From JACZST01 sp964195155 (lineage in GTDB: Bacteria > Actinomycetota > Acidimicrobiia > Spongiisociales > UBA5794): a DNA stretch of 57,518 bases. Of this stretch, positions 51,023-57,518 are shown in pieces (the first letter of the stretch is position 1; the number at the start of each line of letters is the position of its first letter). The notes under the pieces are model-generated. The model searched no databases. It worked only from the letters and a program-made list of their open reading frames with translations, and was not told the DNA's origin. Made by a program: the position numbers and the translations under genes. The DNA is taken from contig CAXMOP010000055.1 of the NCBI GenBank assembly GCA_964195155.1, positions 1 to 57,518 of the forward strand. Direction: 5' to 3'.

Positions 51023-51540
51023 TGGGCAGGGGAGGGGCTGGAGCCATCGCGCCGCGTCCATCTCTTTTGCTCCCTCCTGAGGGGGGGAAGGGCGTCAAAC
51101 CGTGGTCGCGGCAACGCCTAGACCCCCTCCGCCTCGCTGACGCTCGGCACCTCCCCCTGAGGTGGAGGCAAAGAAGCCGCCTTGCTGGGCTCGGCGTCCC
51201 CCCTTGAGCGAGAGGGGGGAGGCAAAGAAACCGCCTCGCTGGCGTAAGTCCCGCCGCAGGCGGGGAGGGGGGTCGAGCCGCGGCCGCGGCCCTTTCTTTG
51301 CTCCCCCCTCAGGGGGGAGTCCCGACCGTAGGGAGGGGAGGGGGGTCAAGGCGTGGACGCGACACCGCTTTGACCCCCTCCGCCTCGCTGACGCTCGGCA
51401 CCTCCCCCTGAGGGGGAGGCAAAGAAACCGCCTCGCTGGCGTAAATCCCGCCGCAGGCGGGGAGGGGGGTCGGCACCTCCCCCTGAGCTGAGGGGGAGGC
51501 AAAGAAACCCGCACCTCGCCCTGGGGGGCAAGCCAGTCTC
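51023..51540. repeat. hairpin-rich repeat array
   Basis: About 500 bases without a gene between convergent nitroreductase and AlaX genes. A core of a CCTCCCCCTGAGGGGGAGG palindrome followed by CAAAGAAACCGCCT occurs in direct orientation around 51150, 51200, 51400 and 51477. Two reverse-orientation copies (CTTTCTTTGCTCCCCCC type) lie near 51065 and 51290. A second module with CCCGCCGCAGGCGGG hairpins occurs near 51250 and 51448. A third (GCCTCGCTGACGCTCGGCACC) occurs near 51131 and 51381. Confidence 0.75.
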
Positions 51541-52254
51541 CTAGTTGAGCTCGACCCTGATGCGCCGGAACCCCTTGCCTTTGGATTCGACCTTGCTGAC
51601 ACGGATCGACCCCACCTCGGACGTCGATCCGACATGGGTACCGCCGTCGGCCTGACGGTCGAGCCCGACGATGTCGATCACCCGCACCTCGGTGAGCGCC
51701 TCGGGTAGCAGGTTCACCTTGGTCCGGATCAGGCTCGGGTCTGCATCGGCCTCGGCACGGGGAAGGAAGCTGACCTCGACTTCGCGGGCAAGCGCGAGTT
51801 GCCGGTTGAGCTCGGTCTCGACGGGATCGCGGTCCTCGGGATCCCAAGCGGGGAGATCGAAATCGAGGCGCCCCTCCCCCGGCTTCATGTTCCCGCCGGT
51901 CACCGGGCTCTGAAACCGCTCCCAGATTACGCCGCACAGGGCATGCATCGCGGTGTGTGTCCGCATCAGCGCGTAGCGACGGTCCCAGTCGACTTCACCG
52001 ACCAGATCGGTGCCGCTCTTGGGCAGACCGCCCTCGACCCAGTGCCACACGCCCGTACTGTCCTGGGTCACCCGGGTCACGATGAGGTGGTCATCGCCGA
52101 TCACGAGCTCTCCCACATCGTGAGGCTGCCCTCCCCCGCCCGGGTAGAAGACTGTGCGATCGAGCAGAACGCGCCCATCCTCCCGGTCGTTCTCCACGAC
52201 CGTGGCGGTCATGCTCCTGGCGTAGGCGTCGGTTGCGAAGATCCGTTCCGTCAT
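51541..52254 (-). CDS. AlaX-type alanyl-tRNA editing protein
   Basis: 237 residues from the ATG at 52254. N-terminal AlaX beta-barrel FYPGGGGQPHDVGEL (~38-52), the H-x3-H zinc motif RTHTAMHAL (~91-99) and the C-terminal GGTHVGSTSEVG motif. The residue before GGTH is Asp (QADGGTH), where many AlaX/AlaRS editing domains have Cys. It would hydrolyse mischarged Ser- or Gly-tRNA(Ala). It is divergent from the HhH-GPD gene. Confidence 0.85.
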   Translation of the reverse strand: MTERIFATDAYARSMTATVVENDREDGRVLLDRTVFYPGGGGQPHDVGELVIGDDHLIVTRVTQDSTGVWHWVEGGLPKSGTDLVGEVDWDRRYALMRTHTAMHALCGVIWERFQSPVTGGNMKPGEGRLDFDLPAWDPEDRDPVETELNRQLALAREVEVSFLPRAEADADPSLIRTKVNLLPEALTEVRVIDIVGLDRQADGGTHVGSTSEVGSIRVSKVESKGKGFRRIRVELN

Positions 52255-52313
52255 GGGATTCACCCTAGGTACGGTCGCGTACGATGTGCGCCTCGCCACC
52301 CGCAGGAGGTCCC

Positions 52314-52868
52314 ATGCCCGCGTCATTGCCATACACCGACAACGAGGAGGCCAACCGCCTCATCGCTGAGAATCCGTTTGCCTTGATGGTCGGCCTGGTG
52401 CTCTACCAGCAGGTGCCGATCGAGAAGGCGTTCGAGGGGCCACAAGTGCTCAAGGAGCGCCTCGGCGGGACGCTCGATCCAAAAACGGTGGCCAACACCG
52501 ATCCCGAAGCGCTGGAGCTGATCTTCAAGGGCCCCCCGGCCATCCACCGGTTCCCGGCAAACATGGCAAAAAGGGTCCAGGCCATGGCCGGCGCGCTCGA
52601 CTCGGATTACGCGGGGGATCCGACGTTGCTCTGGTCCGACGTCTCTGATGCTCAGGAGCTGAGCAAGCGGCTCCAGGGACTGCCCGGCTTCGGCGAGTAC
52701 AAGGCACGCGTGTACATGGGTGTGCTTGCCGAGAACTTCGAGGTCAAGCCCGACGGATTCGAGGCGCTGCTCCCCACTTGGCCCAACGTCTCACAGATCG
52801 AGAGCGCAGCCGACCGCGAGGACTTGAGGCTGCGGAAGAAGGCGTGGAAGGAGTCGCAGCAGGGCTGA
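52314..52868 (+). CDS. HhH-GPD family protein
   Basis: 184 residues with AGGAGG just before the ATG. All-helical; VGLVLYQQVPIEKAFEGP (~25-42) resembles the first half of the HhH-GPD fold. The helix-hairpin-helix is LQGLPGFGEYKARVYMGVLA (~120-139). Typical glycosylases carry a catalytic Asp after the hairpin; here KPDGFEALLP follows. Uncharacterised members are common in actinobacteria. DNA repair is likely but unproven. Confidence 0.75.
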   Translation: MPASLPYTDNEEANRLIAENPFALMVGLVLYQQVPIEKAFEGPQVLKERLGGTLDPKTVANTDPEALELIFKGPPAIHRFPANMAKRVQAMAGALDSDYAGDPTLLWSDVSDAQELSKRLQGLPGFGEYKARVYMGVLAENFEVKPDGFEALLPTWPNVSQIESAADREDLRLRKKAWKESQQG

Positions 52869-52906
52869 CTTGGATGAGCGCGGTCACGAGATGCGATCGT
52901 GGTCGC

Positions 52907-53632
52907 TCAGCGTCCGGTGCGATAGATCAGCACCGGGAAGCCGATCGCGGCGATGATGGCGAACATGAACCACTGGGCGGCGTAGGACAGGTGGGACCCA
53001 TCGCTCGGCTCAGGCGGCGGCCTCGACATCGGTAGTTCGCCACCAGCGGGGTCCTGTGACTCGAGGAGCAGGTAGACCGGCAGCAGATCGCTCCCCCACT
53101 GCGGGGTAAGGGCATCGAGGTCGATCCGGCCCACCCGGTCGTACCGGCCATCCTCCTCCGGGGTTCCCAGCGAGCCGAAGGTTTGCCCCTCGAGCAAGAT
53201 TCCGGTGACCTCCACAGCTCCTACGGGCGGCTCGGCGCCAACGACCGGAGGTCCCCCGGCATCGATCGGCACCCATCCGCGGTTGACTGCGATCGTCACA
53301 CCATCGAAGCGCAGTGGTGTCAGGACGTCGTTTCCGGACTGGTTGAGCGTCGTCCCAACAATCAGCACCTCATCGGCGTGGTCGTAGGTGCCGGCAACCG
53401 ATACGCGGCGATATACCAGCGCATCGGACTCGGTCCCATGGGTGGCCAGGATGATGCCAAGCGGCGATGGCTCTGCGGTGGCTCGCGCCTCGATCGTCGC
53501 ATTGATCGCCCTGCGCTCGTCGAGGCGACGCAACTGCCAAAGCCCGAGGCTGACGAAGGCGATGACCGTGACCAACGCGATGGCGATGCCGGCAATCCAG
53601 ATCGGGGAACGGAGAAAGGCATAGCGCTGCAT
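52907..53632 (-). CDS. SURF1 family protein
   Basis: 241 residues with an N-terminal helix (IWIAGIAIALVTVIAFVSLGL), a central beta domain (RRVSVAGTYDHADEVLIV, VNRGWVPIDAG) and a C-terminal helix (QWFMFAIIAAIGFPVLIY). This two-helix arrangement is the SURF1 topology. It assists cytochrome c oxidase assembly (haem a insertion). It is the third gene of the GGT-GNAT-SURF1 run. Confidence 0.88.
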   Translation of the reverse strand: MQRYAFLRSPIWIAGIAIALVTVIAFVSLGLWQLRRLDERRAINATIEARATAEPSPLGIILATHGTESDALVYRRVSVAGTYDHADEVLIVGTTLNQSGNDVLTPLRFDGVTIAVNRGWVPIDAGGPPVVGAEPPVGAVEVTGILLEGQTFGSLGTPEEDGRYDRVGRIDLDALTPQWGSDLLPVYLLLESQDPAGGELPMSRPPPEPSDGSHLSYAAQWFMFAIIAAIGFPVLIYRTGR

Positions 53633-53636
53633 TTTT

Positions 53637-54188
53637 CTATTCGGCTTTCCAATCCCGCCTCGCCAGCCCGTACTGCAGGCGGTCGATCAGCTCGCCGCGC
53701 TTGCGGTAGCCGTCGACGGCCACTCCCTCGAAACGGAGACCGACCTTCTCGGCGACCCTGGCCGATGCCGGGTTCGTTTCAAAAACGCCGGCGTCGACCC
53801 GGTGCATGTCGAGGTCCTCGAAGCAGTACCGGATATACCGTTTCACCGCAACGGTGGTGATCCCCCGATTCCAGAATGATGGTGCAAGCCACCATCCAAT
53901 CTCGGCCGACCCGGTCCAGACATCACCCCGTGGGGACGACCCCAAGCCGCCGGCGACCACGCCGTCGACAACGGTGCTGAAGCTCAACGGCGGCTCCTGG
54001 GCCTCGCACAACGCCAGCCACTCGTCGGCGTCCTGGTCGGTATACGGATGGGGGAACTGGTCGGTCATGAACCGGGCAATGCGTTCGTCATCCGCCGCGG
54101 CAAGCAATCCGTCTTTGTGGTCCCGGCTCCATGGTTCCAGGACGACGCCCCGTTGCTCGGTGTCGAGCCGGGGGCCGCGGGGAGCCAT
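53637..54188 (-). CDS. GNAT-family N-acetyltransferase
   Basis: 183 residues, RimJ/RimL type: VVLEPWSRDHKDGLLAAADD, IGWWLAPSFWNRGITTVAVK (acetyl-CoA loop), DAGVFETNPASARVAEKVGLRFEG (~140-165). Substrate unknown. It starts 2 bases after the GGT stop and ends 4 bases before the SURF1 start. Confidence 0.87.
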   Translation of the reverse strand: MAPRGPRLDTEQRGVVLEPWSRDHKDGLLAAADDERIARFMTDQFPHPYTDQDADEWLALCEAQEPPLSFSTVVDGVVAGGLGSSPRGDVWTGSAEIGWWLAPSFWNRGITTVAVKRYIRYCFEDLDMHRVDAGVFETNPASARVAEKVGLRFEGVAVDGYRKRGELIDRLQYGLARRDWKAE

Positions 54189-54190
54189 GG

Positions 54191-55726
54191 CTAGTCCACC
54201 CCGCCGCGCGCCGTGCCACCGCTGCGGCGCGGATCGGCAGCGCCATAAAGCCCACCGACGGGATCCCACAGCGCCGCCTGTACTCCCCCAAAGTACATGC
54301 TGGGATCTGGGAAGCGACGAGCGACCATGTCCCCGATCGGGCGCACGTCGAGCCCGGGCTCGTAGGCGATGGTTGCCTTGCCGTCGAATGCCTCGACATG
54401 CATCCGCGGGTGGGCCACCGAGTCGGTGAGCGACATGCCGAGGTGGAGGAAATTGATGAGGACCTGTGCGATGGCCGTGGTGATCCGGGACGCACCCGGG
54501 GAGCCGATCGCGATCATCGAGCCGTCGCCGCGTCGGGCCACCGTCGGCGCCATGTTCGACACCAGCCGGGTTCCGGGAGCGAGGGTATGGAATCCGTCGA
54601 CCAGCAACTCCACTTCGCCGAGTGAATTGTTGAGATACATCCCGGTGCCGGGAACTACCGCGCCCGCCCCGTAGCCCGCCGAGACCGTGACGGCACAGCC
54701 GGCCCCGTCGCTGTCGGTCGCCGAGGTGTGCACGGTGCTTGGCGATCGGTTCAGCGCTTCCAGGTCTCCGCCTCCGGCCAACTCCATGAGCTCGTCGGCG
54801 GCAGCCGAGCGACCCTCGTAGTTGTCCAGTCGATCCGCGCGGAATCCCAGCACATTTCGTTGGATGCGGGCCATGCGGTCGATCTGATCGGCCGTCCATC
54901 CTTCGAACGGCGGCTCGAGGGCCAGGAGAAGCATGGCGGCCGTCGCCACGCCGCCCACCGCAGGCAGCGGGTTGGTAGCGATCTCCCAGTCATTGACGGT
55001 GAAGCGGATCGGGGTGCGGGTGACGGCCTGGTAGGCGGCCAGATCTTCCGGGGTGATGATGCCGTCCCCGGCCATCACCGACTCCGAGATCGCGGCCCCG
55101 AGGTCACCGACATAGAGGTCACGGGCTCCTCGCTCGGCGATCTGGCGCAGCGTGGCTTCCAAATCGGGGATGTGCAGCCAGTCGCCGGCGCGGAGCGGCG
55201 ACCCATCCGGATGATGCACGATGGCATTGCTGCCCTCGTTCCAGCCGAAGATGGCCCGATGGGCATGGTCCAGATACTCCGCCGACGCCGACGTCACGGG
55301 ACAGCCGGCCTCGACAACTTCGATTGCCGGTTCCAGCATCTCGGACCAGGGCAGGGCTCCGAACTCACGGTGGGCGACCTCGAAGGCGGCGAAGGCACCC
55401 GGCGTCGCCACCGATCCCCAGCCAACGATGGTCTCGGTATAGCCCCCGTACGTGATCGAAACCCGTTCGGCTCCCGATCCGAAGTGGTCGGGGTCGAGAC
55501 CTCGACCCGGCATCTCGGCATACCCATCGATCACCACCGGCTCACCGTCGGCCGGCCAGATCGTGAGGAACCCGCTGGCGGCCGGCGCGATGATGCCTAC
55601 CTCGGTGCACATCGAGGCGATCGTGGCCCCGATGGCGGCGTCGATAGCGTTGCCACCGGCGTCGGCCACGGATGCACCGACGTCGGCGGCGAGCTGGGTC
55701 GCCGATGCGACCTGCACCCTTCTCAT
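54191..55726 (-). CDS. gamma-glutamyltransferase-family protein
   Basis: 511 residues. The N-terminal half matches the GGT large subunit (ADAGGNAIDAAIGATIASM, GFLTIWPADGEPVVIDG). The autoprocessing Thr331 is in SPSTVHTSATDSDGAG, followed by GTGMYLNNSLGE and the small-subunit GSPGASRITTAIAQVLINF region. No signal peptide, so it would stay in the cytoplasm. It may act on glutathione-like or gamma-glutamyl compounds or be a cephalosporin-acylase-like member. Confidence 0.87.
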   Translation of the reverse strand: MRRVQVASATQLAADVGASVADAGGNAIDAAIGATIASMCTEVGIIAPAASGFLTIWPADGEPVVIDGYAEMPGRGLDPDHFGSGAERVSITYGGYTETIVGWGSVATPGAFAAFEVAHREFGALPWSEMLEPAIEVVEAGCPVTSASAEYLDHAHRAIFGWNEGSNAIVHHPDGSPLRAGDWLHIPDLEATLRQIAERGARDLYVGDLGAAISESVMAGDGIITPEDLAAYQAVTRTPIRFTVNDWEIATNPLPAVGGVATAAMLLLALEPPFEGWTADQIDRMARIQRNVLGFRADRLDNYEGRSAAADELMELAGGGDLEALNRSPSTVHTSATDSDGAGCAVTVSAGYGAGAVVPGTGMYLNNSLGEVELLVDGFHTLAPGTRLVSNMAPTVARRGDGSMIAIGSPGASRITTAIAQVLINFLHLGMSLTDSVAHPRMHVEAFDGKATIAYEPGLDVRPIGDMVARRFPDPSMYFGGVQAALWDPVGGLYGAADPRRSGGTARGGVD

Positions 55727-55736
55727 CGACGAGAGG

Positions 55737-55860
55737 CTAGGCGTTGGGAGGGTGGTCGGTAATCCTTCGGTGAGCCTGCTCGTTCACAGGAGGTCCAGCT
55801 CGGCACCATCCAAGGCCTGACCGGCTCGTAGCACTCGTCTTGAGGGACCATCCTCCTACG
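55737..55860. repeat. degenerate copy of the TIR element (copy 3)
   Basis: 124 bases between the SSB and GGT genes. The right part (GGCTCGTAGCACTCGTCTTG...CATCCTCCTACG, given here as two fragments) aligns with the right part of copy 1 (GGCTCAGGGCACTCGTCATTG and ACCGTCCTAG). The ends are again partly complementary (GGGAGGGTGGTC and, reversed, TAGGAGGATGGTC). The SSB TAG stop (55856-55858) falls inside the right end, as with the other copies. Confidence 0.4.
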
Positions 55861-56188
55861 CCACTTCGGATTCGGGCTCTTCCTCGGGCTTTCGCAGCTC
55901 AACTTGGTGGGCAACGATCTCGAGGCGACTCCTTCGTCCATCCGGGGCATTCCAGAATCGCCGCTGGATGGTGGCGGCAACGTATACCCGATCGCCGCGC
56001 TCGAGATCATCGATCGCTTCTTCGTCCTGTGGATCCCATTGCACGACGGGGATGACGTCGACCCGTTTGCGGGGCTCGGTCGATCGAACGGTCACCAGAT
56101 ACCTGGCGAGCTTGGATCCACTCTCGAAAGTGCGGAGCTCCGGCGGTGCTGAGAGCGTCCCGGCGATGACGGTCACGTTGAGGTCCAT
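55856..56188 (-). CDS. single-stranded DNA-binding protein family
   Basis: 110 residues from the ATG at 56188 with AAGGAG upstream. One OB fold: MDLNVTVIAGTLSAPPELRT, ARYLVTVRSTEPRKRVDVIP, VQWDPQDEEA, GDRVYVAATIQRRFW, RSRLEIVAHQVEL. It is shorter than housekeeping SSB and lacks the acidic C-terminal tip; the end is Glu-rich. It may be an accessory SSB. Confidence 0.8.
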   Translation of the reverse strand: MDLNVTVIAGTLSAPPELRTFESGSKLARYLVTVRSTEPRKRVDVIPVVQWDPQDEEAIDDLERGDRVYVAATIQRRFWNAPDGRRSRLEIVAHQVELRKPEEEPESEVA

Positions 56189-56257
56189 GGTCCCTACTCC
56201 TTCCATTCCAGGGAGGTGCGGGGTTGGGAACAACGTATCGCGAGGGTGAGACAAGAA

Positions 56258-57025
56258 TCAGCCGGACGCTGCGATCTCTCTGTCGAGCGCGTCGAGCCCG
56301 GCAAACGACGGGTCGTTGAGGAGGATGGCATCCGCGAGCCGGCGTGCGGTTTTCGCTTCGCCGGTCATCGCCGCGGCTCGAGCAGCCACATACCAGACGC
56401 GGAGATCGGCCTCGTGCTCGGTCGGCCCGACCCGGTCAGGCCCGGTGACGTCCCAAGCTGCATCGGGCTTGCCCTGGTCAAGGAGGTAGGAGCCGTAGAC
56501 GACCTTGCCTTCCTTCCAGACGGCGGGGTGGACGTCGGCTTCGTTGAGTAACTGCCAGGTCTTTTCGACATCGCGGTCGCGGCCGAGGGCGCGGTGCACG
56601 TCCATCTCGATCGGCAGGTGCTGATCGTCGCCGGCCATGCGTCGATAGGCCCGGAGCTCGGCGAGCGCGGTGTCCCAATCGCCGACGCGATAGGCGGCGA
56701 GGCCGAGAGTCTCGCGGACGGTGGCGTCCTGGGGAGAGAGGTTCTTGGCGGTCTTGGCATGTTTGGCGGCGTCGTGGTAGCGGGCCTCCGCCATTGCGGT
56801 CGACGCCTCTCCAAGGGCTTCGAGCGCGGGGCCGACACGCTCCTTCGGCGTGACCCGCACCAGCGCATCGACGACCCAATTGGGAAGGTCGACTGCGGAG
56901 CCCTTCAGGTCGCGCCGACGCTTGGATTGGTCGCCCTTCGGCTGGCTCCCGGAGGGCTGGCTCCGGGAGCTCTCGTAGAGCCGCTTGCCGCCCTTCGGAC
57001 GGGGTTTTCCTTTGTTGTTGCTCAT
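56258..57025 (-). CDS. TPR-like repeat protein
   Basis: 255 residues from an ATG with AGAAG upstream. A basic, disordered N-terminus (MSNNKGKPRPKGGKRLYESS...) precedes a helical repeat region: ARYHDAAKHAKTAKNLSPQD, TLGLAAYRVGDWDTALAELRA, MDVHRALGRDRDVEKTWQLL, AARAAAMTGEAKTARRLADA. TPR spacing is about 34 residues. Located next to the rRNA operon; partners unknown. Confidence 0.8.
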   Translation of the reverse strand: MSNNKGKPRPKGGKRLYESSRSQPSGSQPKGDQSKRRRDLKGSAVDLPNWVVDALVRVTPKERVGPALEALGEASTAMAEARYHDAAKHAKTAKNLSPQDATVRETLGLAAYRVGDWDTALAELRAYRRMAGDDQHLPIEMDVHRALGRDRDVEKTWQLLNEADVHPAVWKEGKVVYGSYLLDQGKPDAAWDVTGPDRVGPTEHEADLRVWYVAARAAAMTGEAKTARRLADAILLNDPSFAGLDALDREIAASG

Positions 57026-57084
57026 GTTTCTTCTCTGAACGCGGAAGAGCCGCCCCATGGTTGGGGGCGGCTCGACCTTACAGG

Positions 57085-57202
<118 letters not shown>

Positions 57203-57260
57203 ACGCTTTCAGTGCTCCGTGAGCACTCCATAGCGAGTACGAGTTGCGGTCTCCGTATTC

Positions 57261-57518
<258 letters not shown>

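Noticed and set aside
51162..51937. Open frames across the repeat array (both strands)
   Set aside because: They encode Arg/Pro/Gly-rich repeats produced by the palindromic modules and do not resemble proteins.

Overview
The window looks like chromosome from a high-GC actinobacterium. The best evidence is a gcvH - FHA (GarA-like) - MerR (FtsR-like) - DUF151 nuclease - MerR block of the kind known from mycobacteria and relatives, plus frequent GTG starts and many ATGA/GTGA stop-start overlaps. A deep lineage such as Acidimicrobiia is a guess. The right edge enters an rRNA operon (5S, then the 3' end of 23S, both on the minus strand).

Region 1-8.4 kb is damaged. It holds the start of a FAD monooxygenase-like gene, a broken SRA-YDG/HNH endonuclease gene, a pyridoxamine-oxidase-fold protein and a P-type cation ATPase. 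At about 6.6 kb a 5'-truncated amidohydrolase and a 5'-truncated ABC ATPase meet head to head. The ABC ATPase and its permease also carry single-base frameshifts. These lesions are either real decay or assembly errors.

Region 8.4-24 kb is dense housekeeping. In order it has a PadR pair, a UBP zinc finger, a K+ channel, a CDP-alcohol phosphotransferase, the gcvH-garA-ftsR-dac-hpt-bfn-merR run, gcvT, a lipase, adenosine deaminase, YqgE, RNase HII and MscS. Region 24-36 kb carries two acyl-CoA dehydrogenases, Maf, a SpoU methyltransferase, a SCO1 lipoprotein, TrkA/TrkH, YceI, an M23 peptidase, a thiolase, PadR, OsmC and HdeD.

Region 36-51 kb contains an EamA transporter, an ABC-2 exporter and a set of extracytoplasmic redox genes. 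The set has two DUF3179 proteins, a Crp/Fnr regulator, two separate TlpA-CcdA pairs, a membrane-anchored sulfite-oxidase-type molybdoenzyme and a nitroreductase. The most interesting observation of the window is here. The second DUF3179 gene has an in-frame TGA exactly where its paralogue has the first Cys of a CxxC motif, and a hairpin with a GUC apical loop follows 21 nt later, as in bacterial SECIS elements. I read it as a candidate selenoprotein.

Region 51-57.5 kb has a hairpin-rich repeat array, AlaX, an HhH-GPD protein, a GGT-GNAT-SURF1 operon, a short SSB, a TPR protein and the rRNA genes. A second unusual feature is a ~118-bp intergenic element with terminal inverted repeats. There are two clear copies and one degenerate copy, and in each the TAG stop codon of a neighbouring gene lies inside the element's end.
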